The notes: generated by a model not told the origin, from the sequence alone. A DNA stretch of 64,000 nt from Plotosus lineatus (GCA_024760905.1 JALRMN010000026.1:506001-570000); one strand, 5' to 3'. Positions 34,996 through 47,062 are shown, counted from the stretch's first letter. Numbers and translations: made by a program.

Positions 34996-36273
34996 GAAGA
35001 CCAAAGAGATGAAACCAAGCAATGGGAGAGAGGAGCACAGCTCAATTTTTGTTTTTTATGACCAGCTCACTCTTCTGTCATATGTATACATGGTAAAGCA
35101 AGACTGGCACTCTCAACCATGCCAAGGGTTGTCCAAATAAATGTAATATTGTTCGATAATTATGTTTTTGGCTGCTTTTTTGTAAAAATATATCAAATTC
35201 CATACCTTATTACCTAAGATGATGCACAAATATATTAGATAGTGAAATAAATTTGATAAACCCTAAAACAATAATTTATATGGAAATAATCCTATATAAA
35301 GTCAATGGGGTCACAAATGACCCCACTCGGTCATATTAGTCACCAAAATAGCTTGGTCGGTTGAGGATTAAAAGGGATCTGGGTGACGTGCTAGAAAACC
35401 TCTCCCCAGAGCTTCTCCATAGCACAAAGCTGCCGAGCACAGAAGAAACATCATGTCTGAATGAAGTCCTACTGTTAAGGAATTTTGCTGAGCATTACAG
35501 GAGTGGGGAAAAGGTCACCAGCTTAGCCTCAGCAGACTGGAAAAGCCTGTAAACAATCTCTCAGCCAGTATCTCATTCATTTAGCCAGGAATTAATGGAA
35601 ATTGTAAGAGAGAATTGATTAGGGTATAAAAGCTCTTGCACTAGAGGGGTTGGGATCTTTGAATGCTCATTTTAAGATCACACTTGTAGGCCTACACTGC
35701 TATGGTATGGCATCCACTGTTTGTGAGGCCATATCTCTGAAGACCTTTGGAGTATTAAAATTTTTTGCACGTGTACAGTATTCATATAGAGGTATCTCCA
35801 AAATAAATTAGAGCCAAATCAGAGTCGGTCATTTGGGGACTACTGGTTGAGTTCATATGGAATGACTACCACACCTCTTGGTAAATTGAACTGAGTCTGC
35901 CATGAAAATGTGTAAAGAAATACGGTATAGTTCATACCGGTACTGAAAGCCCTGGCTCAAGAGATTGCACAATGTGGAGCAGAGCAGAGGCTGCACTGTT
36001 GCAACACTCAAACACCTTAAGGAGGTGTCATCTGCCTTCATATAACACCGTAACCCCAGAGTTACCACATCTCTTTGCAAGAAAAAACATGGAGCATACA
36101 TGTACCGAGCTGTAAATCAGTTCAATTTACAGCTCAACATGTACCAATTTCCGCAGTTAATTTTTTTGTTTGATGAAATAGGCCTGTCAGAAAAAGGCCA
36201 ATATTAACACACTGAAAGGTTTGGCCTTCAGGCAAGAAACAGTCAGTAAACTGTTGCATTTGTAATAAAATAG

Positions 36274-36326
<53 letters not shown>

Positions 36327-36330
36327 GATT

Positions 36331-36386
<56 letters not shown>

Positions 36387-36474
36387 AAGCAGTATACCAA
36401 AAACATGCAGCAAAATCATAGTCAAATCAGAAGAGTTTAGATGACCAGTAAGGACTGTCATAAAAGCAGCAACC
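34996..36474. other. unclassified, with AT repeats
   Basis: Contains a perfect inverted repeat GGGGTCACAAATGACCCC at about 35,309 and an (ATT)n/(AAT)n microsatellite at 36,278-36,384. No coding frame convinces. Confidence 0.4.
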
Positions 36475-39400
36475 AAAAGAAAATTAATTTATTCATTCAT
36501 CTTCTTCCACTTATTCTGGACTTGGGTCGCAGGGGCAGCAGCCTACCCGGCGAGGTCCAGATGTCCCTCCCTCCAGCCACTTCCTCCAGCTGTTCCAAGG
36601 GTTACCGAAGTGTTCCGTGAGACATAATCCCTCCACCGTGTTCCAGATCAACCCGGGTCTCTTCCTGGTTGGACATGCCCGAAACACCACACCAGGGAGG
36701 CGTTTAGGAGGCATTCTAACACCTCAACTGGTAGCAGTTCCAAGCTCCTTTCGGATGGCTGTATTTCTCACCCTATCTCTAAGGGGGATCCCTGGGACTC
36801 CACCCACCCACACACACACACTCTGTGAAGGAAGCTAATTTCTCCTGCTTATATCCACAATCTTGTTCTTTCAGTCACTACCCAAAGCTTGTGACCAAAG
36901 GTGATGGTTGGATCGTAGATCGACTGGTAAATTGAGAGCTTTGCCATGCAGCTCATCTCCCCATTCACCATGATGGACCGATACAGGCTCCACTTTACAG
37001 CAGAGGCTGCAGAGATCCGCCTGTCGATCCCTCAGTCCATCCTTCCCTCACTCATGAACAATACCCTGAGACACTTGAACTCCTCCACTTGAGGCAGAAC
37101 CTCATTCCAGACCCGGAAGGTGCATTCCACCCTATTCCAGCTGAGAACCATGGCCTCAGAATTGTAGGTCATGGTCCTCATCCCGACATGTCACATTTGA
37201 CTACGAATCACTGCAATGAGAGCTGGAGGTCCCAGACTGATGAAGCCATAAAGACAATGTCATCCACAAAAAGCAGAGACGGAGATCCGATGTCCATCAA
37301 ACCAGAAACCCTCGACACCGCTGTGCCTAGAAATTCTGTCTATAAAAATTATGAACAGAATCAGTGACAAAGCATAGCCTTGGCAGACTCCAACCTTCAC
37401 CAGAAACGAATTCGACCTGTTGTTACCAATGCAGGCCAAACTCTGGCTCTGGTTATACGGTGACCGAATGGCCTGTATCAGTGGGTCCAGATTGTCGTAC
37501 TCTCAGAGCATGCCTCATAAGATTACCCAAGGGACACAGTTGAAAGCCTTCTCCAAGTCCACAAAACACATGTGGACAGATTGGGAAAACTCCCATTGCC
37601 CCCTCCAGGATCCTGTGGAGCGTATAGAGTTGGTCGAGAGTGCCACTTCCAGGGTGAAAACCACATTGTTTCTCCTGAATCCGAGGTTCAACATTTGGTC
37701 AGATCCTCCTCTCCAGCACCCCTACATAGACTTTGCCCAAAAAGGCTGAGGAGTGTGATTCCATGATAATTGGAGCACACCCTCCGGTCCCCCTTTTTAA
37801 AAAGTGGGACTACCACCTCAGTTTACCAATCCAGTGGTATGGCCCCCGATGACCACACGATATTGTAGAGACGTGTCAACCAAAACAGTCCTACAACATC
37901 CAGAGCCCTGAGTTCTTCAGATCTCATCCACCCCTGAAGCCTGACCACAGAGCTTTTGGACTAGCTCAGCGACCTCAGCTCCAGTGATGGGTGGAACCTC
38001 AGCCAAATCCGTAGGGTATTTCTCCTCCATGGAGGGCTTGATGGTAGGATTGAGGAGGTCCTCAAAGTATTCCTTCAACCTCCGGACAATTTTTCCTGTC
38101 AAGGTGAACAGCTCCCCACTTCCACTGTAAACAATATTTGTGGAGAACTGCTTCCCTCCTCCTGAGGCATTAGATAGTGGTCCAGAACCTTTACGAGGCT
38201 AACCGTTAATTGGTTTTCAGGCTCTCACCGAACTCCTCAAATGCCCAAAATTTTGAATCAGTGACAGCTTGGGTTGCAGCATGTTTAGCCTGCCGGTACC
38301 TGTCTGCTGCCTCAGGAGTCCAACAGGCCAATAAAACCCGATAGGCTTCCTTTTTCAGCTGAACGGCTGTCCACCCCCAGGTTCAGGGGTTACCGAAAAG
38401 ACAGGCACCGATGGGCTATGGGCTGCTGCCTCCGCAATGGAGACATGAAACATGGCCCCTTTGGGATTTCACGTTACCCTCCGGAGGTGGGAGTTGAAGT
38501 CCCCTCTGACAGGAGACTCTGCCAAACTTTCCCAGAAGACCCTAACTACACGCTTGGGCCTGCCAGGTCTTCAGGGCAGCCTCCCCTGCCATCAGAGCCA
38601 GTTCACCACCAAGTGGTGATTGGTTGACTGCTTAGCTTCTCTCCTCACCCAAGTGTTCAGAACATGCGGCCGCAGGTCCAATGACATGACGACAAAGTTT
38701 ATCTTCAAACTGCAGCCTAGTGTGTCCAGGTGTCAAATACACTTATGGACAGTCTTATGTTCGAACATGGTGCTCGTAATAGTCAAACTATGACAAGCAC
38801 AGAAGTCCAACAAGGAAACACCATTCGGATTCATACTGGAGAGGCCATACCTTCCAATCATACCCTTCCAGGTCACACTCTTGTTGCCCACATGGGCGCT
38901 GAAGTCTCCGAGGACAACGCATGAGTTCCTGTTGGAGTGTTCTCCAACATGACCCCTAAAGACTCCAAGAAGGGTGGGTACTTGGAACGGTCACTTGGTG
39001 CATCAGCACAAACAAGTCAGGAATCCCCTCCCTCCTCCTCCCAAGAAGATGGAGCAAAGCTACCCTTTTGCCAACTGGGGAGAACCCCAACGTGTGGATG
39101 CTTAGACGGGGGCAACAAAGATGCCCACATTGGCTCGCTGCATCTCCCCATGAGCAACTCCAGAATGGAATAAGGTGCAGCCTCCCTCAAGATGGGTGGT
39201 TCCAGAGCCTAGAAAGATGGCATTCCATGTTCCAAGACTCCAAGTCAGTCGCTGAAGATTGGACTGACAGAGACCATGCCTTCTGTTTCCACCCAACTCA
39301 CATTGCACCTGACTCCTATAGCCCCTCCCACAGGTGGTGGGTCAATTGGAGGCTGAACCCATCTCTCCTCTTCGATCTGGGCCTGGCCAGGCTCCGTGGG

Positions 39401-39678
39401 CAGATGCCCAAACACAAGCCGCTTGCCTCCAATCCCCTTCCCCAGGCCTGGCTCCGGAGGACCCCAATGATCTGCGTCCGGGCAAGGGAAACTGTGTCCT
39501 AGAGATTTTCTTCATAGAGGTCTTTTGAACAACGCTTTGTCTGGACCTTCACCCTAGACCTGTTTGCCTTGACTGAATCTACCGGGCATAATGCCCCGAC
39601 AACATAGCTCCTAAGATCATTAGAACACGCAAACCCCTCCATCACGATAAGATGGAGATTCAAGGAGGGAAAAGAAAA
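36475..39678 (-). mobile_element. Rex3 LINE copy A, full length but decayed
   Basis: Element 36,484-39,669 with AAAAGAAAA at both sides (36,475-36,483 and 39,670-39,678). The 3' end has AAGTGGAAGAAGATGAATGA on minus; the 5' end is CCCTCCTTGAATCTCCATCT. Order and content match the better copy at 50,857-54,219 (endonuclease, reverse transcriptase, C-terminal domain), but stops and shifts are frequent, so it is the older of the two. Assigned to Rex3 by its similarity to copy B. Confidence 0.85.
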
Positions 39679-39714
39679 ATAATCACAAATCCCAAGAAAA
39701 GAAAATAACAGGAA

Positions 39715-39894
39715 GCCGTAGCCTAAAAATTAGAGAACTGTCTTTTTGGCCTAAAAGGTCACTGGTTTGATTCCTGAACCAGCAAGAAAAATGGGTGGCA
39801 GTGGGTGTGTTAGTTTCACCTTCCTTTCCTCTACATTCATGGCTGAAGTGCCCTTGAGCAAGGCACCTAACCCCAACTACACTCGAGGTACCAC

Positions 39895-39896
<2 letters not shown>
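39715..39896 (+). mobile_element. SINE of head C type, plus
   Basis: B-box-like GGTTTGATTCCTGAACC, then GTGCCCTTGAGCAAGGCACC, typical of the fish SINE also seen at 15,005-15,178. It ends at a (GT)n run. Confidence 0.6.
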
Positions 39897-39985
<89 letters not shown>

Positions 39986-40147
39986 AGTACTTTGGGTGGG
40001 TTAAATGTAGAAGAAACAATTTCCCTTACAGGATTAATACAGTATATGAAAAGTAAAAAAAAATCTAAAGTGAAAACTAAATGCCAATGTGAAATAAACA
40101 TGATCAGTAAGTCAGAAAGAATACACTGAGCTTTGGATCACTTTACT

Positions 40148-40197
<50 letters not shown>

Positions 40198-40230
40198 GTG
40201 AGAGAGCGACAGAGAGCGAGAGAGAGAGAG
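39897..40230. repeat. two (GT)n arrays, second with (GA)n
   Basis: (GT)n at 39,897-39,984 and again at 40,149-40,196, the latter followed by GA-rich sequence to 40,230. Confidence 0.95.
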
Positions 40231-40857
<627 letters not shown>

Positions 40858-40859
40858 TC

Positions 40860-41093
40860 TTCTTTTTCTTTCGGCTTTTGTCGCTACAGCGAACCATCTG
40901 ATTTGCACATTTGATTTGGCAGAGGTTTTTATGTCGGATGCCCTTCCTGTCATAACCATTTTAGCAAGGGACAGAAACACGCTGACGGCTTTGCAGCCTA
41001 CTCTTTACGAAAGTCAGCAATGTTTCTTTTACATGCCTCTCACCATAGACAGTGAGAGACATGACCAGCCTTTGATAACCCAGTTTGCTGCAC
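40860..41093 (-). mobile_element. SINE with RTE-like tail, 5'-truncated
   Basis: Minus strand ends in CGCTGTAGCGACAAAAGCCG and AAAGAAAAAG. Body and RTE-derived piece are present. The match stops at GTGCAGCAAACTGGG, next to a MITE copy. Confidence 0.8.
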
Positions 41094-41575
41094 TCGCTAC
41101 TTTGCGCTTCAATTCATGTGGCTTCAGTGCATCGCTGTTTTGTTTTTTTTTAATTATCATCAAATTAAAAAATGAGTAAATTAAGGAAGAATAAGGGGAA
41201 AGTTAGGGAAAATCAGTAAAAACAAGGCCAATTATGCAAAAAAAACCTCCAAACAAACACAAAACAAAAAACAACCCAAAACCTCCCATCAAAACTACTT
41301 ACATTATTTTGAGGTGCATTTGAATGTATGCGTGTGTGTGCGCATCTGTATGTGTGAGTATTTATATTGTATTTACATTTTATACATTGTTTTTTATTGT
41401 TTAATTGTTATTATGAGCATTTATTGCATTGAATATGTATTTATTGATGTTATATACACATATACATGAATGTATACATCAGTGGGGGCGGTCGCTCTTA
41501 CTTCACTGATTTCGGTGGTCGCATGGGGATCTTGGTCCCAATTAACTGCGGAAAGTGGGGGATCCCTGTATATAG
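41094..41575. mobile_element. second copy of the CAGGGATCCCT MITE, left end lost
   Basis: Matches 19,792-20,216 along most of its length (GCTTCAGTGCATCGC, GGGGGATCCCTGTA at the right end). The left terminus is replaced by the neighbouring SINE at 41,093. Confidence 0.7.
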
Positions 41576-41736
41576 TACAGTATGTATATGCTTTAATCAT
41601 TTGTACTTTAGTCAGTCAGAACAAAAACACTTTAACTTTCCAAAATTTAGTTTTTCAGCACAAAATTAAATGTTACATATAAAATGTTAGTATGGGATGT
41701 GAATAAAGAATTAAAGCAGTATATTTCATATAAGAG

Positions 41737-41987
41737 GTCACTGTCCCCCCAGTGCAGCTAACTGGGTTATCAAAGGCCGGCCATGTCTCTCACTGTCTAT
41801 GGTGAGAAGCGTGTAAAAGAACCATTGCTGACTTTCGTAAAGAGGAGCTGCAAAGTCGTCAGCGTGTTTCTGTCCCTTGCTAAAAGGGTTGTGTCAGGAT
41901 GGGCATCCGGCGTAAAAACCTATGCCCAACCAAACGTGCGAATCATACGCTGTGGCGACCCCCGAGAAAAGGAAAAGCCAAAAGGAA
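41737..41987 (+). mobile_element. SINE with RTE-like tail, plus strand, head missing
   Basis: GTGCAGCTAACTGGGTTATC body, then AGGGTTGTGTCAGGATGGGC, ATCCGGCGTAAAAACC (RTE 5'-UTR-derived) and GTGGCGACCCCCGAGAAAAG at the 3' end. Confidence 0.8.
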
Positions 41988-42033
41988 ATCTCTCATTTCA
42001 TCTCAGAGGTCACTTTTCAGATTAAAAGATAAT

Positions 42034-42196
42034 GAAGCTGCTGCGAATTACATGTAAATAAAGAATCAAGTGTAACAGTCAATATTTCCAGGAGAACTGT
42101 GGCTGGTTCTCTGAGAGACCCGGTAGATACTGTGCAAATGGTGTAGAACAAAGATGGCTTATATTTTACATAAATAATGTAATTAAGTTACCATAA
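42034..42196 (+). other. exon-like unit A
   Basis: A splice-acceptor-like CAATATTTCCAG ends at 42,091, followed by an open run of 34 codons starting ENCGWFSERPGRYCANGV and stopping at TAA. About 100 bases around it match unit B (45,840-45,945) at roughly 85 percent. I do not recognise the family. Confidence 0.4.
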
Positions 42197-42322
42197 TTAT
42201 CTCTGTATTTAAATGTTATAAATCATAGCAAACAACATAAAATCAAACTAACTAAATACTGTATTCGGTGTGATGATGACTTTTTGTTTAAAATAAGAGC
42301 ACCAGGTCCAATTTGTGCAGTT

Positions 42323-42420
42323 TTACAAAGTACAGAATCTACGGAGTCTCTTACAGAACCAGCCACAAGCTTCCTGGAAAAGTTGACTGTCGCTGTTTGT
42401 TTTTTTTCTTGTTCCTTGAT
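42323..42420 (-). other. exon-like unit C (opposite strand)
   Basis: A minus-strand acceptor-like AACTTTTCCAG ends at 42,374, followed by EACGWFCKRLRRFCTL and a stop. It is related to units A and B (shared E-x-C/H-G-W-F-x-x-R pattern and acceptor text) but more diverged. Only 17 codons. Confidence 0.35.
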
Positions 42421-43009
42421 GTTTGTTTTTGAAAAAGTCAAAGCAGACATTTTTTAAAGATATCCTTTTATTAGTTAAAGAACCAGAAATTACAATTTCA
42501 GACTCCTGAGATCTCACTTGGACTAAATAGATTCAGATATATTTCTGTTTGTTTGACAGGATGAATAGATAAAAAAGAATATAAAGAAATAAAGAAGGTG
42601 TGACAAATTCACTTTCACTGAGGACCACAGCAGTACAGTTCTACGGGGCCAAACAATCAACGGACATCAATTCAAGAAGCGAAACCATGTATTTGTTTAT
42701 TCAAGAAGTTTTAACAATAAAATAATTTTAATAAAAACTAGAAATCTATACAAAATTGAAGTTAATTATCCCACTTGCTTTATTTGATTCCATTTCAATA
42801 AATTTCTTTTTAACACAGAAGCATGAAAATATGTGCAGTCAGAAATTTACATTCAATATTTCAATAGACTTATAAACCAGACCATCACAATTCAAAGATG
42901 GTGTAACAGTAAAATAAATAAATAAATAAAAATAATAATAATAATTCATAATTACTTTAATGATAATTAAGTGCATGATATACTCAAATACATTCCTGGT
43001 TTAATTTTC
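42421..43009. other. AT-rich sequence, nothing recognised
   Basis: No coding frame or repeat family seen. Confidence 0.35.
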
Positions 43010-43394
43010 TTATATTTCAAACACTGTATGTCTGTTTTCCTTTCGGCCTTTTCCCTTTTACTTGGGAGTCGCCACAGTGAATCATCTGATTCGCACGTTT
43101 GATTTGGCATAGGGTTTTTTACGCCAGATGCCCTTCCTGTCACAACCCTTTTAGCAAGGGACAGAAACACGCTGACGACTTTGCAGCTACTCTTTACTAA
43201 AGTCAGCAATGGTTCTTTTACATGCCTCTCACCATAGACAGTGACAGACATGGCCCGCCTTTGATAACCCAGTTAGCTGCGCTGGGGGGACAGTGACAAC
43301 CTTGTGGAGAGTGGGACTCGAACCCCAACCTTTGGATCAGTGATCCAGCGCCCTATACCACAAGACCACCACTGCCCCTTTATATTTCAAACAC
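43010..43394 (-). mobile_element. complete SINE with RTE-like tail and 15-bp target duplication
   Basis: Element 43,025-43,379 flanked by TTATATTTCAAACAC (43,010-43,024 and 43,380-43,394). Minus strand: head GGGGCAGTGGTGGTCTTGTG, B box GGTTCGAGTCCC, body, RTE 5'-UTR-like piece (GGAAGGGCATCTGGCGTAAA), 3' end GTGGCGACTCCCAAGTAAAA and GGCCGAAAGG. This is the best copy of the RTE-tailed form, and the perfect duplication shows it moved as one unit. Confidence 0.92.
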
Positions 43395-43649
43395 AACACA
43401 ATATAATTATGAACAATTTCCACTCAATATAATCTATAATTGTTCGTGTTCCTCACCGCTACAGTAAGTTGCACTAAAGGTGTATTCGACTGATGGTTTG
43501 TGGAACAGCACAGAATTTAATTTAATTTAGTAGCTTGCTGTAAATAAACAAATTGAGAAACGAATAACTTCCCAGAGTAAACACAGTTTTCCACTTTACT
43601 CAAGAGCTCCAACAGTCTTTAGCCAATTTTACATTTAAACTGGTTTCTC

Positions 43650-43765
43650 CTCAAAACTTTTTGAAAACCTAAATGTGGCACGTGTGTTTTTTAACAGAGA
43701 AATAAGGTGGGTGTTGAAGTCCAAAATCTTTAAAAGCTAAATGTCGGTAAAGTGACTGAAGCTGT
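43650..43765. repeat. segment duplicated at 32,578-32,800
   Basis: TTTTTGAAAACCTAAATGTG, ACAGAGAAATAAGG and CGGTAAAGTGACTGAAGC match the other segment in order. It lies downstream of the Ig V gene on the same strand and could be 3' UTR. Confidence 0.55.
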
Positions 43766-44295
43766 TCAGTCCAGCCGAGATGTTCAGTCTTTACATGAAC
43801 ATTCACATGGAGTCTCCTCTGAAACTGTTTCGAGAACAGCAGCCTTGCAGTCACAGAAATCTTCATAAAATAAAACCATTTCAAACACAACTAATCCAAC
43901 CTCAGAATGTTTTAAGCATGTTAAAAATAAATAAATAAATATGTATTCACTTAGAAATATATATTTATTAATTTAGTAAAATTGTCTGTTCTGCATCATT
44001 ATATAATTGCGAGCCAGCTTCACGAGTGTATTCAGCAGTTTTCATGAACAGAAAGCCAGACTTGGGATGGAAGGTGTGATTACACACATACAGCAGAGAC
44101 AAATCGTTCACTTTTGTGATTTTGACATGAGGACAATCCCTGAGTGCCTTTGCTCTTTTGACTGGATGTGTCCTTTTCCTAATGTCAGTGAACGTCTGCC
44201 TTTTTGCTCAGGTTATATGTGCATGGGTTTCACCTTTGCACCCGAAAAAATAATAAAGCAGGAACGATGAATAACAATTCAAATAAATTTTGAAA
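43766..44295. other. no recognised feature
   Basis: AT-rich sequence, frames under 90 codons, no motif. Confidence 0.35.
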
Positions 44296-44675
44296 AGGTA
44301 AAGACTGGGGGCAGTGCTGGCCTGGTGGTAAGGTGCTGGATTACTGATCCCAAGGTCAGGGTTACAAACCCCACTATCACCGTGTTGTCACTGCTGTCCC
44401 CCCAGTGCAGATAACTGGGTTATCAAAGGCCGCCCATGTCTCTCACTGTCTGTGGTGAGAGGCTCATGCAAAATAATGGATGACTTTCATAAAGAGTAGC
44501 TGCATAGCTGTCAGTGTGCTTCTGCCCTGCGATGGCCTGGCGAGCTGTCCAGGGTGTACGCTGCCCTCACCCGGAATTGGCTGAGATGGAGCCGATGAGT
44601 CAGCCTCCCTGCAAACTTAATTAGGATTAAGTGGTTCAGAAAATGAATGAATGAACGAATGGCAGGTACAGACTG
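44296..44675 (+). mobile_element. complete SINE with L2-like tail and near-perfect target duplication
   Basis: Element 44,308-44,663 between AGGTAAAGACTG and AGGTACAGACTG (one mismatch). Head GGGGCAGTGCTGGCCTGGTG, degenerate B box GGGTTACAAACCCC, shared body (GATAACTGGGTTATCAAAGG), then GCGATGGCCTGGCGAGCTGT and the terminal TTAATTAGGATTAAGTGG with GAATGAATGA. Confidence 0.88.
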
Positions 44676-45009
44676 ATAATGTTCATGTTTTTAGAATCAT
44701 ATCTGGTTTCCTGCCCGTGTGGTTTTTGGTAAGAATTAAATGCCATATTGAAACTGGTCATAACATATCAAAGCACTTTAACTACTTAGAGGACGTCATG
44801 TCTTCATTGTTGGGCTTAAAACAAAGGAAACATAAATTTATAACCAATAAAAAAAAAGTAGTTTTTTCTTGTAATTCCGCACATTAAAACTTCAAATGAG
44901 TGTAAAGACCCAATTTCATGAAATGTGGTTCACTTTTGCTTAAGTGTCGTATGCTGACTGCACTCAGTCGACTCTGTTGGCTCCACAGTGCTCTTAGCCC
45001 AACTCATGC

Positions 45010-45365
45010 AACGCTCAGGGTGGCACGGTGGTGCAGTGGTCAGTCAGCACGTCTGCCTCAGAGAAAGATGACCCGGGTTTGTTTCCCAGCTTGGGCATTT
45101 CTGTGTGGAGTTTGCATGTTCTCCCTGTACTTGCGTGGGTTTCCTCCAGGTACTCTGGTTTCCTCCCACAAGTCAAAAACATGCACCTTTAGTTTAATTT
45201 TGTGTTACAAATCTCCTCTAGGTGTGAGAGTAAATATGAATGGTTGTGTGAGTGTCACCCCTGTGATGGCCTGGTGACCTGTCCAAGGTGTACCCCATCC
45301 CTACCCCCACTCGAGTCGGCTGAGATGGGTGCCAGCCTCCCCGTGACCCTAATTAGGAGAAAGCG
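45010..45365 (+). mobile_element. head-B SINE with L2-like tail
   Basis: GGTGGCACGGTGGTGCAGTG head (A-box-like), degenerate B box GGGTTTGTTTCCC, GTGTGGAGTTTGCATGTTCT and GGGTTTCCTCCAGGTACTCT, then the same tail as above: GTGATGGCCTGGTGACCTGT, GCCAGCCTCCCCGTGACCCT and AATTAGGAGAAAGCGG. Confidence 0.75.
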
Positions 45366-45839
45366 GGGTTTGTGTTTTTTTTTATGAATTGTTGTATTAT
45401 ATACTTAAACTCTGAATGGGCTTTGATCACTGTGTAGCTTAATAGTATCTTCTGAGACTATGGACTAAGTTAGTCCAAACTACACAGAAACATAATCCCT
45501 CTGATTACACTCATTTAAACTCATTTAGAGTTTTGGCAAATGCTAAATGGAAACACAAGAAAAAAACAAAGTAAAACAAACTTTTTGTGATTTATTTCTC
45601 CTTTTCAAAGTGGGACGATGATGCTACCATCCCCAGTTGACCGGGATATCAGGATCATATTAATAATGTTCTGATATTGGGCCAGTACCGCCGTTCTCAT
45701 TCTAGTATATACTGTGTACGATGTAACTGGGACGTTAACAATGATATGTTTTTTTTCCAAAATGTATTTCTTACTTTGTAATCAAAGTTGTGAATTATGT
45801 ACACATATTGCTGTGAGACAACTTTTCAGAAAAAAAATA
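45366..45839. other. no recognised feature
   Basis: AT-rich spacer. Confidence 0.35.
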
Positions 45840-46131
45840 TAATGAAGCTGTTGCGACTTACATGCAGATAAAGAATCAAGTGAAACAGTCAATATTTCCA
45901 GGAGAACCATGGCTGGTTCTGGAAGAGAACTGGTAGTAAAATTCGCTGGAACTTCAACAGTAATTGGCTGTATTCCCGACAGTACCTTCCTGTGCTCCCG
46001 TTATACAGTGACGTACTGGAGACTAGACCCGACCATGAGCCTACGCACAGAATTGCGGCACTGCGGGAAACTATGAAAAGCAAACCTCCGTATTTGGAAC
46101 CAGCTTGTTGGTTCATGGCATCACAACTGTG
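45840..46131 (+). other. exon-like unit B with acceptor and donor
   Basis: An acceptor-like CAATATTTCCAG ends at 45,901. The next 230 bases (45,902-46,131) are open in one frame (ENHGWFWKRTGSKIRWNFNS at the start, CWFMASQLW at the end) and finish at a consensus GTAAGT donor. The first part is homologous to unit A; the rest is unique. The minus strand is also open here, so coding is unproven. Family not recognised. Confidence 0.4.
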
Positions 46132-46609
46132 GTAAGTCTGAACTGTATTCTTATTGCAAGGTTTAAAACATGCTGCTTTATTGTATATGGTTTGTTGTAA
46201 CTTCAAGAGTTGATATTTATTTAAAATTTTACATAACAAACTGTGCATTTTCATCGGTGAAATCGGTGACCTACATTCTCGGTTCCGAGTTCAGATTGGT
46301 ATTGGGCCATGCTCATGCAGTGTGTCTCAGCACAGTGTTCGTATACAGTACATCATTGTTTTCTGTTTTACTTGAATGCATTTAGACTGCTTTGCTTAAT
46401 CTTGGAGATTTGAATGCGGTTTGCATATAGCTTTCGATTTATATTTAATTTTCTAGGCCTGAATATTGCTGATTGCACTCTGCAGTGTGGTGAGCTATTG
46501 CTTTGTGAATGTAATGCATATTTTATTGTTTATTTACATGCATGCAGTTAGATTCAGGGTATATTTTTCCACCCTGTGGAGATATTCAGATTATCTTATA
46601 TCACACACA

Positions 46610-46795
46610 CATAAGAAACATTGCTGACTTTCGTAAAGAGGAGCTGCATAGCCATCAGTGTGTTTCTGCCCTGTGATGGCCTGGCGAGCCATCCAGGGTG
46701 TACTCTGCCCTCGCTCAGAGCCGGTTGAGATGGGCAAAAGCCTCCCCACAGCATAAATTAGGATTAAGTGGTTCAGAAAATGAATGGATAAATGA
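46610..46795 (+). mobile_element. partial SINE with L2-like tail
   Basis: Starts in the body at TTGCTGACTTTCGTAAAGAG and ends with AATTAGGATTAAGTGGTTCA and GAATGGATAAATG. Confidence 0.7.
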
Positions 46796-46962
46796 AAACT
46801 TTTTTATGCACTCAGATCAGCAACACACATGACATGACTGAAAAATATCTATTTTGAAATGTATATCTTACCGTTTACCCAGAATGCAACATCTTAAATT
46901 GCTGTAATTTTTTTTAATTTTAATTTTATTTCAAATATTTTTATTGAGAGGATAAGAAGTTC

Positions 46963-47012
46963 ATAAAATCATAAAAAAACATACCTTTTTGTTGCAATTT
47001 TAATCTCTAACA

Positions 47013-47061
<49 letters not shown>
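46963..47061. repeat. duplicated intron-like segment ending in (GT)n
   Basis: GTTCATAAAATCATAAAAAA, then TTTTTGTTGCAATTTTAATC and a (GT)n run match 59,096-59,190 almost base for base. It lies downstream of the last visible Ig V gene exon. Confidence 0.7.

Positions 47062-47062
<1 letters not shown>

Noticed and set aside
35300..35345. Palindrome GGGGTCACAAATGACCCC as a transposon end
   Set aside because: It resembles ends of some TTAA-type elements, but no TTAA duplication or partner end was found.
36278..36384. Trinucleotide arrays (also 59,825-60,068) as CRISPR-like or coding repeats
   Set aside because: They are simple AT-rich microsatellites without spacers, in a vertebrate genome.
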